Of a DNA stretch of 22,431 nt, positions 14,129-22,175 are shown piece by piece; within the stretch, counting starts at the first letter, position 1, and each line of letters starts with the position of its first letter. A program made the position numbers and the translations under genes. Origin of the DNA: ARK-15 sp038880255 (GTDB lineage: Archaea; Thermoplasmatota; Thermoplasmata; Thermoplasmatales; ARK-15); NCBI GenBank assembly GCA_038880255.1, contig JAVZSA010000018.1, forward strand, positions 1-22,431, given 5' to 3'. Under the pieces are notes generated by a model. The model was not told the DNA's origin and did no database searches. It was given only the letters and a program-made list of their open reading frames with translations.

Positions 14129-14593
14129 ATGAATCTAAATGAATTAGGATTAACCGAAAGAGAAATGGATATGTTAATTATTACCAACAAAATTTATCAA
14201 GAAGGTTGGCCTGCTAGAGTAACAGCAATTTCAAAGGAAATGAACATAAAACCACCAACTGTAGAGGAATACATAAAATCCTTAAGTTTTAAGGGTTATG
14301 TTGAAAAAAATGCAGGAATAATAAGATTAACAGAAAGAGGAAAAGAAATAATAAAGAATGTTGAAAGAAACCATAGGATAATAGAAACATTCCTATACAA
14401 ACTTGGCATGAATTTAGAAAATGCGCATAAAAATGCAGAATTGATGCAATACTATGTTACTGAAGATTTTGTAAACAATCTATGCAACTTATTAGGTCAT
14501 CCAGAACATTGTCCTCATGGTAAAGAAATACCAAAGGAAGAGAATTGTTGCTCTAAACCTCAATTAATGGAGATCATTTTTAAGGTAAGATAA
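14129..14593 (+). CDS. DtxR/MntR-family metal-dependent transcriptional regulator
   Basis: The 154-residue protein has an N-terminal winged helix-turn-helix (about 8-72: AISKEMNIKPPTVEEYIKSL, then LTERGKEI) and a helical dimerisation/metal-sensing domain (about 75-140). The hallmark of the family is the segment LLGHPEHCPHGKEIP (121-135), with Cys128, His125, His130 and nearby Glu residues as likely metal ligands; CC at 140-141 is an extra thiol pair. There is no C-terminal SH3-like (FeoA) domain, as in MntR. It starts leaderless at ATG 14129 and is followed after 2 bases by a metal transporter gene, so it probably controls that transporter in response to Ni, Co, Mn or Fe. The actual metal is not readable from sequence. 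Confidence 0.88.
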   Translation: MNLNELGLTEREMDMLIITNKIYQEGWPARVTAISKEMNIKPPTVEEYIKSLSFKGYVEKNAGIIRLTERGKEIIKNVERNHRIIETFLYKLGMNLENAHKNAELMQYYVTEDFVNNLCNLLGHPEHCPHGKEIPKEENCCSKPQLMEIIFKVR

Positions 14594-14595
14594 TT

Positions 14596-15531
14596 ATGGA
14601 CTTCTTATCATTTTTATTATCCCCACCTCATGGTCTACTCCTTTGGGAAATATTGATAATTTCCTTTTTCCTTGGTTTACTTCATGGAATTACTCCTGAT
14701 GAACATACTTGGCCCATCACATTCAGTTATGCTGTAGGTTCATATAGTACTAAGGGAGGAATGAAGGCAGGTTTTCTTTTCTCATTAGGTTTTACTTTAC
14801 AGAGATCTTTTCTCACATTTCTTGGTTATATAGGATTGGCAACAATTTATTTAAAATATAATTTAGATGGACCTGTGTATTTTGTTGTTGGAATTGTTAT
14901 GGCTATTGCTGGCTCATATGTGTTAAGGGGTAAATATTTCCATATTCCATTTGACAAATCTTTGGGGGCAAAAAGTCATCATACATTTGATGCAACAAGA
15001 ATTTCACCAACAATGGCGCACCCAAAAGAAGTGCCGTTGAAGATGACAATTGTTCATGGCCTTGTGGCAGGATTTGGCTTTGGTGCGTATGCTTCAGTTT
15101 TAACATTTATACTTGCTCCACAGGTACCTAATGTAATATATTCACCACTCCCGGGACTTTTGTTTGGTATTGGTACAATGTTGATGCAAATAATTATTGG
15201 TGCTGCCTTTGGATCAATGCTAAGAAAAATGTCACTCACTGAAGATGATATAAAGTATGTTGGAAAGAGTACTGCTGGTAAGACACTTTACTACGGAGGA
15301 ATTGCTTTTTCCATAATAGGAATAATTGTAATATTATTACCCTCAATCTTAGATGTGGGAATTTCAACAGGTTTGGAAATACCAAATCTTAGTGCAATAG
15401 ATTTAGGTTTCCTATTGGTAATTTTAGTTGTTGGCATAATTGGGGCATGGAGCCTAATTAACAGTTATAGAGAAATTAAAAATACTAAAAGAATTGTTAT
15501 AGAAAGGAAAGGAAATGTTAATGCTAAATAA
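14596..15531 (+). CDS. NiCoT/UreH-like heavy-metal transporter
   Basis: The 311-residue polytopic protein has about seven to eight membrane segments. Its second helix ends with HGITPDEHTWPI (30-41), close to the H-x4-D-H metal signature of nickel/cobalt permeases (NiCoT, RcnA, UreH relatives). A second conserved patch is VHGLVAGFGFGAY (153-165). A His-containing loop (KSHHTFDATRI, about 126-136) lies between the two halves. It should move a divalent transition metal; direction (uptake or efflux) is not evident. It is co-transcribed with the DtxR-like regulator 2 bases upstream. Its stop TAA (15529-15531) directly abuts the stop of the convergent EamA gene with no gap. Confidence 0.8.
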   Translation: MDFLSFLLSPPHGLLLWEILIISFFLGLLHGITPDEHTWPITFSYAVGSYSTKGGMKAGFLFSLGFTLQRSFLTFLGYIGLATIYLKYNLDGPVYFVVGIVMAIAGSYVLRGKYFHIPFDKSLGAKSHHTFDATRISPTMAHPKEVPLKMTIVHGLVAGFGFGAYASVLTFILAPQVPNVIYSPLPGLLFGIGTMLMQIIIGAAFGSMLRKMSLTEDDIKYVGKSTAGKTLYYGGIAFSIIGIIVILLPSILDVGISTGLEIPNLSAIDLGFLLVILVVGIIGAWSLINSYREIKNTKRIVIERKGNVNAK

Positions 15532-16371
15532 TCAGAAATTTGATATTAATAAACCTATACCTATAATTCCTATACCAACAATCTTTTTCAAATTTTTTTC
15601 TTCCTTAAAAATTGCAATGCCTAATATTGATGTTATTAAGGGTGATGCTGAAGAAAATATGCCTGTTATGGCCACTCCTACAATATTTATTGAATAAAGC
15701 ATAAAAACAATTCCTATACCTATTCCAAAAAAACCTCCAATACCAAGGATGATCCATATCAAAGGGTTTTTTGGAATATCATTATTCCTTAATGCAAGTG
15801 GAGTAAGGAACAATATGGAAAAAATGATCCTATAAATTGTAATTACTTCTGCTGATGCTATTGATATTGCAATACCCATCAAGAGTATGGCTAAAGAATA
15901 AAAGATTGCTGAAACTAATGCAAATACAACACCTCTTTTATGAAATTTACTCATTTTTCTTTCTTGAAGTAGATATATTCCAAAAACAACAAATATTGCA
16001 CCTAAAATTATAAAAATATTAAAAGATGTACCTAAAAAAATAAACATCAAAATAGGTATTAAAACAGCATAAAGTGAACTGAGTGGTGCAGTAAGTGATA
16101 CATCTATATATTTTAATGAATAAAAGTACATTGAATCACCCATCACAGGCCCTAGAAATGCTATGATGGCCAATATAATTAAAACATTAGATGTAACTTG
16201 GAACAAGTTTTTTAAGGAAAATATAAAAAAAATTAACATCATTGGTAAGACCATTATTGCTCTTATTTGATTTGCAACAAAGGGTGGAATATCCTTTCTC
16301 AATATAGTTTTGTAAAATATTGGTGATATACCAAATGAAAGCATCGCAAGAATTGCATATAAAACATACAT
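15532..16371 (-). CDS. EamA/DMT-family permease
   Basis: The 279-residue protein has ten hydrophobic helices arranged as two similar halves (about 1-138 and 146-279), the standard EamA drug/metabolite transporter layout. Conserved features include LAMLSFGISPIFYK at the start, GPVMGDSMYFYSLKYIDVSLTAPL in half one (helices 3-4), and the equivalent MLYSINIVGVAITGIFSSASPL in half two, followed by the FKEEKNLKKIVGIGIIGIG ending. The substrate is unknown; relatives export amino acids, nucleobases or other metabolites. ATG 16371 is leaderless, with TTTTTATCC about 26 bp upstream. Monocistronic. Confidence 0.87.
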   Translation of the reverse strand: MYVLYAILAMLSFGISPIFYKTILRKDIPPFVANQIRAIMVLPMMLIFFIFSLKNLFQVTSNVLIILAIIAFLGPVMGDSMYFYSLKYIDVSLTAPLSSLYAVLIPILMFIFLGTSFNIFIILGAIFVVFGIYLLQERKMSKFHKRGVVFALVSAIFYSLAILLMGIAISIASAEVITIYRIIFSILFLTPLALRNNDIPKNPLIWIILGIGGFFGIGIGIVFMLYSINIVGVAITGIFSSASPLITSILGIAIFKEEKNLKKIVGIGIIGIGLLISNF

Positions 16372-16393
16372 TAAGGTTTAGAAATTACAACAA

Positions 16394-16414
16394 GGATAAA
16401 AAGATTTATTAATG
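16394..16414. promoter_or_regulatory. Divergent TATA elements for EamA (minus) and the zinc-ribbon protein (plus)
   Basis: TTTTTATCC on the minus strand (16394-16402) is about 26 bp before ATG 16371. AGATTTATTAATG on the plus strand (about 16402-16414) is about 26 bp before GTG 16434. Both genes therefore appear leaderless, with overlapping promoters. Confidence 0.42.
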
Positions 16415-16433
16415 AATAAAAAAATTAAGAAAT

Positions 16434-17192
16434 GTGGTTGACTTAGAAACGGCCATCATAATAACTGCGATAATATTTATTTCAATAATAATTATACTTA
16501 CTGCATATAAAACTATGATAAAGAGTAAAGAAAGAAAAAATCTTAAGGATGATTCATACAACGCTGTGGAAAGTACAAAAGCAATTTCAAGGTTACTTTC
16601 AAGAAAAGGTATAAAGGTAGATGATGCAAATGTATTAATAAGAAAAGCTGAAACATTATACAGCAGGGGTGATTATTCAGGAGCAAAATCTGTTGCGGAG
16701 GAGGCAAAAAGAATACTTGATAAATCAAGACAGGAAAATTTATCAAATATGGAAGATAAAGAAAAAAAGATAGAGATACCTTCGAAAAATCAAGATTCAC
16801 ATGAAGATATTTCACCCACATTTATGCTTCAAAAAAAATATCCAGAAAATTATTTAGCTGCAAAATTCTCTTTAGAAATGGCTCAAAGTATATACGATTC
16901 TTCAAGTGAGGAAGAAAGGAAGGGGGCACTTATTTACCTTCAAGAGGCTAAAAATGCCTTTGAAAAAAATGATTTTGCAGAATCTCTTAGATATTCAATA
17001 AAAACGCAAAAATTCTTAAAAAAAGAATTGAATGAAATAAAATGCCCAAACTGTGGTGTAATTGTGGATAAAAATGATAAATATTGTTGGAACTGTGGGT
17101 TTAAATTAAAGTTAGATAAGTGCCCGAACTGTGGTGCTGAATTGCATCCAAATGATAAATTCTGTAGAAACTGTGGTTATATGTTGGTGTAG
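16434..17192 (+). CDS. Membrane-anchored helical-repeat protein with two C-terminal zinc ribbons
   Basis: The 252-residue protein begins with one transmembrane helix (about 6-26), followed by a basic stop-transfer segment. Two similar helical blocks (about 42-100 and 139-198) each have the pattern of an A-x-x-x-L-Y-x-x-G-(D/N)-(Y/F) tetratricopeptide-like hairpin, for example AETLYSRGDYSGA and AKNAFEKNDFAES. A charged linker (about 101-135) separates them. The end carries two zinc ribbons: Cys204/207/218/221 and Cys230/233/244/247 (C-P-N-C-G ... C-x-N-C-G). The cytoplasmic face probably holds the ribbons, with the first helix as anchor. Function unknown; a membrane-bound scaffold is a guess. 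GTG 16434 is the start, leaderless. The next gene begins 4 bases after its stop. Confidence 0.85.
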   Translation: MVDLETAIIITAIIFISIIIILTAYKTMIKSKERKNLKDDSYNAVESTKAISRLLSRKGIKVDDANVLIRKAETLYSRGDYSGAKSVAEEAKRILDKSRQENLSNMEDKEKKIEIPSKNQDSHEDISPTFMLQKKYPENYLAAKFSLEMAQSIYDSSSEEERKGALIYLQEAKNAFEKNDFAESLRYSIKTQKFLKKELNEIKCPNCGVIVDKNDKYCWNCGFKLKLDKCPNCGAELHPNDKFCRNCGYMLV

Positions 17193-17196
17193 ATTT

Positions 17197-17538
17197 ATGA
17201 ACAGGATTTTACTTTATTTAGGATTAATAATTTTAATTGCATCGATAATGCTTGCTATTTATGGTGTTTTTAAAGGATGGATGTTATTTGGAATTTTCTT
17301 TTTCCCAATTATATTCGGCTTTGGCCTATTTTCTGCTATTGTAGCGTTACTCATGATCATTTCTATGTTCCTTATATTCATATCCTTTATTCAAGATGAA
17401 CAAATAAAATCTGAAATGGGAGGTGCTGTATTAATAGGTCCTATTCCAATAATTTTTGGTACATCCACAAGAATTATTTTACTTGCAATAATCCTACTAT
17501 TATTATTTATTATATTCTTAATCATTTTAATTTTATAA
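17197..17538 (+). CDS. TIGR00304/DUF131 family membrane protein
   Basis: The 113-residue protein has three strongly hydrophobic regions: about 4-26, 30-66 (probably a hairpin) and 92-113. The loop motif EMGGAVLIGPIPIIFGTS (about 73-90) is the diagnostic G-x-x-x-x-G-P-I-P-I-x-x-G of the archaeal DUF131/TIGR00304 family, whose function is unknown. ATG 17197 follows the zinc-ribbon gene by 4 bases, so the two are co-transcribed. An upstream start at 17131 would overlap the neighbour and break the family's normal length. The 3' end overlaps convergent comB by 17 bases. Confidence 0.85.
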   Translation: MNRILLYLGLIILIASIMLAIYGVFKGWMLFGIFFFPIIFGFGLFSAIVALLMIISMFLIFISFIQDEQIKSEMGGAVLIGPIPIIFGTSTRIILLAIILLLLFIIFLIILIL

Positions 17539-18160
17539 TTTTACCATCTTTATAAATAGGTACAATTTTAATAGTGTTTAAATTCAATGAAAATAACATA
17601 TCATTTTCAGCATTTAATGATCTTAACCTTTCTGCACTCTTAGACCTCAATATTATATCCTTTATTTTTTTAAAATCTATAGACTTTTTCTCATATTTTG
17701 CCTTTATGTAAGAAGCACACATAAAATCTTCAATTGAAAATAAATTTATTCTATTTGCACAAACAATTGTGGTCTTTTCATTAACAAAATCCAATATGTA
17801 ATCAGCGTTTAAAAATGCTGCAAAATAAATATTTTTTGCCTCAATTTTTTTAAGAACCCTGGTTCCATTTGTTGTAACAAACACTACACTTTTTCCCTCA
17901 ATATCGGCGTTCATCAATTCAACAGGTGAATTCCCATAATCAAATTCCTCAATTTTTATACCATCCTTTTCACCAACAGTTATGTAGTTTTTATGATCCT
18001 TAAGAAATATTCTTGCAAGTGATTCATTTTCAAAGGGAATAATTTCCTTTACACCCTTATGAAGCATTACAACTATACTTGTTGTAGCCCTGAAAACATC
18101 GATCAATACCGCATTTTCAGCATAGATTTTTTCATATAAATTTGCATCAACAATTTTCAT
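17522..18160 (-). CDS. comB: ComB-like 2-phosphosulfolactate phosphatase
   Basis: The 212-residue protein matches the ComB family: IDVFRATTSIV (20-30), GEKDG (63-67), FDYGNSPVEL (73-82), VTTNGTRVL (95-103) and FAAFLNADYI. ComB removes phosphate from 2-phospho-3-sulfolactate, the second step of coenzyme M synthesis in methanogens, in a Mg-dependent reaction. The family also occurs in many organisms without coenzyme M, where the substrate is unclear, so the biochemical name here is by family only. It is the last gene of the IMPase-NAD kinase-JAMM-ComB operon, starting 10 bases after the JAMM stop with a GAGG site. It is slightly shorter than many ComB proteins. Confidence 0.85.
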   Translation of the reverse strand: MKIVDANLYEKIYAENAVLIDVFRATTSIVVMLHKGVKEIIPFENESLARIFLKDHKNYITVGEKDGIKIEEFDYGNSPVELMNADIEGKSVVFVTTNGTRVLKKIEAKNIYFAAFLNADYILDFVNEKTTIVCANRINLFSIEDFMCASYIKAKYEKKSIDFKKIKDIILRSKSAERLRSLNAENDMLFSLNLNTIKIVPIYKDGKIIKLK

Positions 18161-18170
18161 AATTATTCCT

Positions 18171-18536
18171 CTAAATTATTTCAAGATCCACTTTTTTTCC
18201 ATTCCTATCATAGGCAGAAAAATCATGAAATCTAAATGGAAAACCCACAATTATGTGTATATCCCCAGATCTAGAAAATAGTAATAGATCCTCATCACTT
18301 GGTAATGTAACACCAGAGGGATGAGAATGAACTGTACCAACAATTGTAAAATCTATAGGTTTCATATAAAGTTGATATATTGCACTGCCCCTTCCAGAAA
18401 TTGTACCTGGTAAAAGTAAAATCTCATAAACTACACCCCTTTCACCTCTAAGAAATGCTGCAAACTCATTGGGATAGGTATCCTTTGATGATTCAAGAAT
18501 CATTTCAAGTACTTCCTTTTTTATCCTAAATTTCAT
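18171..18536 (-). CDS. JAMM/MPN metalloprotease (JAB domain, deubiquitinase-like)
   Basis: A single-domain 121-residue JAB1/MPN protein. The JAMM zinc site is complete: Glu24 in YPNEFAAFL, His70-Ser-His72, Ser80 and Asp83, giving H-x-H-x7-S-x2-D. Archaeal relatives such as HvJAMM1 cleave ubiquitin-like SAMP proteins from conjugates or process their precursors. That role is plausible here, but no SAMP gene is in the window. The start overlaps the NAD kinase stop as ATGA (18533-18536), so the two are translationally coupled. The association with NAD metabolism genes is unexplained. Confidence 0.9.
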   Translation of the reverse strand: MKFRIKKEVLEMILESSKDTYPNEFAAFLRGERGVVYEILLLPGTISGRGSAIYQLYMKPIDFTIVGTVHSHPSGVTLPSDEDLLLFSRSGDIHIIVGFPFRFHDFSAYDRNGKKVDLEII

Positions 18537-19336
18537 ATCCTTTTCTCCCTTAATTTTTCATAAAAATTTGTACTAAACCTAATGAATTTTGCAACATTCT
18601 CACTCTCTGTCATTGTGATCCTATCCTTTTTTGATACCTTTACATATACCTGCCCGTCAAAAACAGCAAAACTCTTTTTTCTGGGATCAAGAAAATGTAT
18701 TTCAAGTTTTGAATCACTTGGTACTACATGTGGTCCTGCACCTCTTCTAAATGGTGCAATAAATGTTATTACAAAACCATTGATCCTTGGATTTAAAATT
18801 GGACCTCCTGTACTAAGAGCATAGGAGGTGGATCCAGTTGGTGTTGATACTATAATCCCATCCGCTCTCACGTCTTCCAAAAGTTCATCATCAACATAAA
18901 TAGCAAATGTCCTTAATTTAGCTATTTCAGCAGTATGTATTACAAGTTCATTTGTACAGTCCAAATATCTTTTACCATTTATTTCCACCTTTAATTTTTT
19001 CCTTTCATCTATAAAATAATTACCTGAAATTAACCTATCAAGTGAGGATTCAAGATCTATTGGTAATGCCTCTGTAAGGAAACCTAGTTTACCCATATTT
19101 ATTGCAAATATTGGAGCACTATTTTTTTGCATTGTTCTTAGAACCGTTCCATCACCACCCACTGTTATTATTAAATCAACTTCCATTTTTTCTATTTTCT
19201 CTCCTTGAATCTTTAATTTTTTAGCAGTTTTTTCATCCATCATTACTTCCTGATCATTTTTTAGGTAATCATATATCTTCTTAGCCAAGAGCACTGTTCT
19301 ACCAATTTCCGGATTTGCAACTATACCAAATTTCAT
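18533..19336 (-). CDS. nadK: NAD kinase
   Basis: The 267-residue protein phosphorylates NAD to NADP with ATP or polyphosphate. Diagnostic motifs are VGGDGTVLRTM (59-69), NMGKLGFLTE (80-89), CTNELVIH (127-134) and STPTGSTSYALSTGGP (164-179). The ATG at 19336 overlaps the IMPase stop as ATGA and has GGAG five bases upstream; a TTG at 19345 in the same frame is a weaker choice. It is preceded by an IMPase-family gene. In Methanocaldococcus the same two activities are fused in one protein (NADP phosphatase plus NAD kinase), so the order here has precedent. Confidence 0.95.
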   Translation of the reverse strand: MKFGIVANPEIGRTVLLAKKIYDYLKNDQEVMMDEKTAKKLKIQGEKIEKMEVDLIITVGGDGTVLRTMQKNSAPIFAINMGKLGFLTEALPIDLESSLDRLISGNYFIDERKKLKVEINGKRYLDCTNELVIHTAEIAKLRTFAIYVDDELLEDVRADGIIVSTPTGSTSYALSTGGPILNPRINGFVITFIAPFRRGAGPHVVPSDSKLEIHFLDPRKKSFAVFDGQVYVKVSKKDRITMTESENVAKFIRFSTNFYEKLREKRI

Positions 19337-20118
19337 TTTCTCCAACCCTTTATTAAATCAAAATCAGAGGGATCATAATATGCTATTATATTTCTCCTCT
19401 GCATAAGATCAAAATCCATTTCAAGATCTGAAAAATTGTTCGAATCTATTACTTTCCCACCATTTTCTCTTACTATTAATGTACTTGCTCCTATATCAAT
19501 TATCCTTAACACTCCCTTTTTCTCATAATCATAAATAAAAAAATCTGCATTACCTTCTGCTACCATTATCATTTCCAAAGAAGCACAACCTAAAGACCTA
19601 ATTCTTCTAACATTTTTCATTATCTCAAAAACATAATTTTTAACATTTTTTCCAATACTAATCACCCCCAATTTTTCATTCCTTTTTTTCCTCAACATCC
19701 TTCTCTCTTCAAAAAATGATCCCTTTCCCTTTTCTGCCCAATAATATTTTCCATTTGCAAGGTTCATAACAAAACCAAACCTAATGTCATTTAGTGTCTT
19801 TTTCCCAATGGCAAGAGAAATTGAATAAATTGGTATGTTATTTTCAGCATTATATGATCCATCTAACGGATCTACAACAAGTGTTTCATCATAGCCCCTG
19901 TTAAGAAATCCATACTCCTCACTTAAAATGTTAAAAGGAAGATCATGATCTTCAACATATTCAAATACTTGATTCTCAGCAACAAGGTCAAGTCTAGATG
20001 TGGGAGTACCATCAGCACCTATCTTTAAAATTTCACCCACCGATTCATAATTTTTTTCAAGCTCTTCATCCACTGCCTTTTTAACATTTAATGATATTTT
20101 TTTTAATTCATCCTTCAT
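19333..20118 (-). CDS. suhB: Inositol monophosphatase / FBPase IV / NADP phosphatase family enzyme
   Basis: The 261-residue protein is an archaeal IMPase-superfamily phosphatase. Its metal site has Glu67-Glu68 in SEEYG, DPLDGS (83-88, with Asp83 and Asp86) and Asp208 in IIDIGASTLIV. RSLGCASLEMIMVAEGNADF corresponds to the family's substrate-pocket region. The third motif is slightly unusual: IDIGAST where W-D-x-A-A-G is typical, and DPLDGS in place of DPLDGT. Archaeal members hydrolyse inositol-1-phosphate and fructose-1,6-bisphosphate, and one fused to NAD kinase acts on NADP. Overlap with nadK favours a role in NAD(P) balance. First gene of the four-gene operon, or second if read from the transporter 33 bases upstream. 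Confidence 0.9.
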   Translation of the reverse strand: MKDELKKISLNVKKAVDEELEKNYESVGEILKIGADGTPTSRLDLVAENQVFEYVEDHDLPFNILSEEYGFLNRGYDETLVVDPLDGSYNAENNIPIYSISLAIGKKTLNDIRFGFVMNLANGKYYWAEKGKGSFFEERRMLRKKRNEKLGVISIGKNVKNYVFEIMKNVRRIRSLGCASLEMIMVAEGNADFFIYDYEKKGVLRIIDIGASTLIVRENGGKVIDSNNFSDLEMDFDLMQRRNIIAYYDPSDFDLIKGWRK

Positions 20119-20151
20119 TGTAATAAGAATTAATTTTATGTAAAAAAACTT

Positions 20152-22113
20152 TTATGTATATTTTACAATTAAGCTCATTATTGTATCCGCCACATCATCA
20201 CATCTATCTGTTATTTTTTCAAAACTTTCATAAATTTCTTTGTATTTTAAAATATCTATTGCATCACTTTCTTTTATGAGATGTCTTATAACATTATCTA
20301 CAATATCATCTGCATAATTTTCAAGTTTGTGTATGTCCCTGCAAATTTTTACTATTTCAGAATATTCACCCAACCTTATTCCCATTATTTGATTTAAAGC
20401 ATCCTCAAGATCTGATACAGCTTTAAGATTTATTTCTGCAAGTGCTATAATCTCATTTGTTGCCACTTTAATATCATAAATTAAAATTTTTTTACTTGTG
20501 GATTCTATTACATCTATTATGTCATCTAGACCTCTTATTAATGAAACAATGTCAAAATTGTCTATTGGCGCTGGAAATTTTCTATTTAACCTATTAAAAA
20601 TTTCAGCAAGAATCTCATCATTTTTGTGTTCAAGCTCCTTTATTTTTTTCTGATTTTCTTCCAATTTTTTAAAATCTATGGATATTTCATAAAGGAGCCG
20701 TGCAGCCTCCTTAACATTGTTTGAAAGTATTTTTATGTAGGATGAAAATTCCCTAAAAACATTTGATGCTTCCTCCAAAGAAAGTGATTTTGTTTCTTCC
20801 CCTAAAATCAATGTGGCAATAAGTCCTGCAAAGGCTGAAGCTGAAACAACAATTATAGCTGCGTATTCTCCATAAATTTGTGTAATTAAGGGTAATATAA
20901 AAACACCAGTTATGGCACCAACTCTACTTATTGCAGCAGAAGAGCCCTGAGCTGTACCTCTTAACCTAGTTGGGAAAAGCTCTGTAGCTACTACCCATGT
21001 TGTGGTATTTGGACCGGCATTCTCTGAAATTTGAAAAATTGCAAATAATATTAAAAGAAGTAATATATTACTACCGTTTGTTAAACCGAGAATAAGAAGG
21101 GATACACCCATTCCAATAAAACCATATATTTGAAGTTTTAATCTCCCTAATTTATCAATCATTAAGATTGCAATTATAAATCCTAAAATTCCAAAAACAT
21201 CAAGTATGGCTGTACCAAGAATTGATTGAACTGGATCCTTAAAACCAAGTGCTTGCAATATAGTAGGTATGTACATACCAATACCATATACTGCAATATC
21301 CATGAAAAACCATGGTATCCAAGCAAAAAGTGTTCTTCGAATATAAACTGGAGAAACAAGATCCTTTATGGATGATTTTTCTTTTTTTACCTTTAGGTCA
21401 ATGTCTTCAACTTCTGCCTTAGGATTTAACATTTTTATTATTTTCAATGCTCTTTCAGTTTTTGCCTGTGAAAGCAGCCACCTGGGCGATTCCGGCATAG
21501 TTGTTCTAAGTGCAATTACAATAATTGCAGGTATTACACCAGAAAGAAGCATTAGTCTCCAGGAATCAGCACCAATTGGATTCCAAAGTGCAATGAAATA
21601 ACCCACAACTGCTGCAGTTAAAGCACCAATTCCCCAGAATGTAAATGTTGAAGATATCATTTTCCCCCTTTTTTCCGCAGGGGCAAATTCAGAAATATAG
21701 GTTGAACTTATTGGGTAATCTGCACCTATACCTATACCTAGAAGAAATCTAAATATTATGAGTTGATAAATATCCTGGGCGATGGCAGAAAGACCTGCAA
21801 AAACAACAAAAAAAAGGAGATCAATAACATACATTGTTTTTCTTCCTATTTTATCGGTATAATGGCCTAAAGTAAATGCCCCAACAAACATTCCTATAAG
21901 AGCAGATGCCGCAATTAGGCCCATCACAAAACCTCTCTCTACAGGAGGAAGTGTATTTATCCATATGGGTTTGATGAATAAAAGAACTACACTTATTATG
22001 AAAAGATCATAACCATCAAGAAATACTCCTGCAGCTGATAAAAGTAACATTTTATAATGGAATTTTGATACTTTAACATTATCAATCTGTGATGATATAT
22101 CTGATTCTTTCAC
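20152..22113 (-). CDS. MFS transporter (phosphate:H+ symporter type) fused to a PhoU-like DUF47 domain
   Basis: The 653-residue protein joins two families. Residues about 15-440 are a 12-helix major facilitator with FLDGYDLFII (31-40), DKIGRKT (87-93), RFLLGIGIGADYPISSTYIS (122-141) and PESPRWLL (207-214). The GxGxGxDYP segment is typical of Pho84-like and other PHS/sugar-porter members. Residues about 450-653 are all-helical and match the DUF47/TIGR00153 PhoU-like family: NDEILAEIFNRLNRKFPAPI (498-517), LDDIIDVIE (529-537), KLENYADDIVDNV (596-608) and ESFEKITDRCDDVADTI (629-645), with the E-x-x-x-D metal-binding pattern. PhoU-like proteins usually regulate Pit or ABC phosphate uptake, so phosphate is the likely substrate and the tail a built-in regulator. 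No frame break is visible at the junction. Start GTG 22113, apparently leaderless. Confidence 0.88.
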   Translation of the reverse strand: MKESDISSQIDNVKVSKFHYKMLLLSAAGVFLDGYDLFIISVVLLFIKPIWINTLPPVERGFVMGLIAASALIGMFVGAFTLGHYTDKIGRKTMYVIDLLFFVVFAGLSAIAQDIYQLIIFRFLLGIGIGADYPISSTYISEFAPAEKRGKMISSTFTFWGIGALTAAVVGYFIALWNPIGADSWRLMLLSGVIPAIIVIALRTTMPESPRWLLSQAKTERALKIIKMLNPKAEVEDIDLKVKKEKSSIKDLVSPVYIRRTLFAWIPWFFMDIAVYGIGMYIPTILQALGFKDPVQSILGTAILDVFGILGFIIAILMIDKLGRLKLQIYGFIGMGVSLLILGLTNGSNILLLLILFAIFQISENAGPNTTTWVVATELFPTRLRGTAQGSSAAISRVGAITGVFILPLITQIYGEYAAIIVVSASAFAGLIATLILGEETKSLSLEEASNVFREFSSYIKILSNNVKEAARLLYEISIDFKKLEENQKKIKELEHKNDEILAEIFNRLNRKFPAPIDNFDIVSLIRGLDDIIDVIESTSKKILIYDIKVATNEIIALAEINLKAVSDLEDALNQIMGIRLGEYSEIVKICRDIHKLENYADDIVDNVIRHLIKESDAIDILKYKEIYESFEKITDRCDDVADTIMSLIVKYT

Positions 22114-22175
22114 AATAAAGATAAAGAAGATAAATGTTAAAAACTTTTTTAATTCTAAAAATAATTATAGAAAGA

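Noticed and set aside
17131..17196. Upstream start of the DUF131 gene
   Set aside because: It would read through the zinc-ribbon codons in another frame and give a non-hydrophobic N-terminus not seen in the family.
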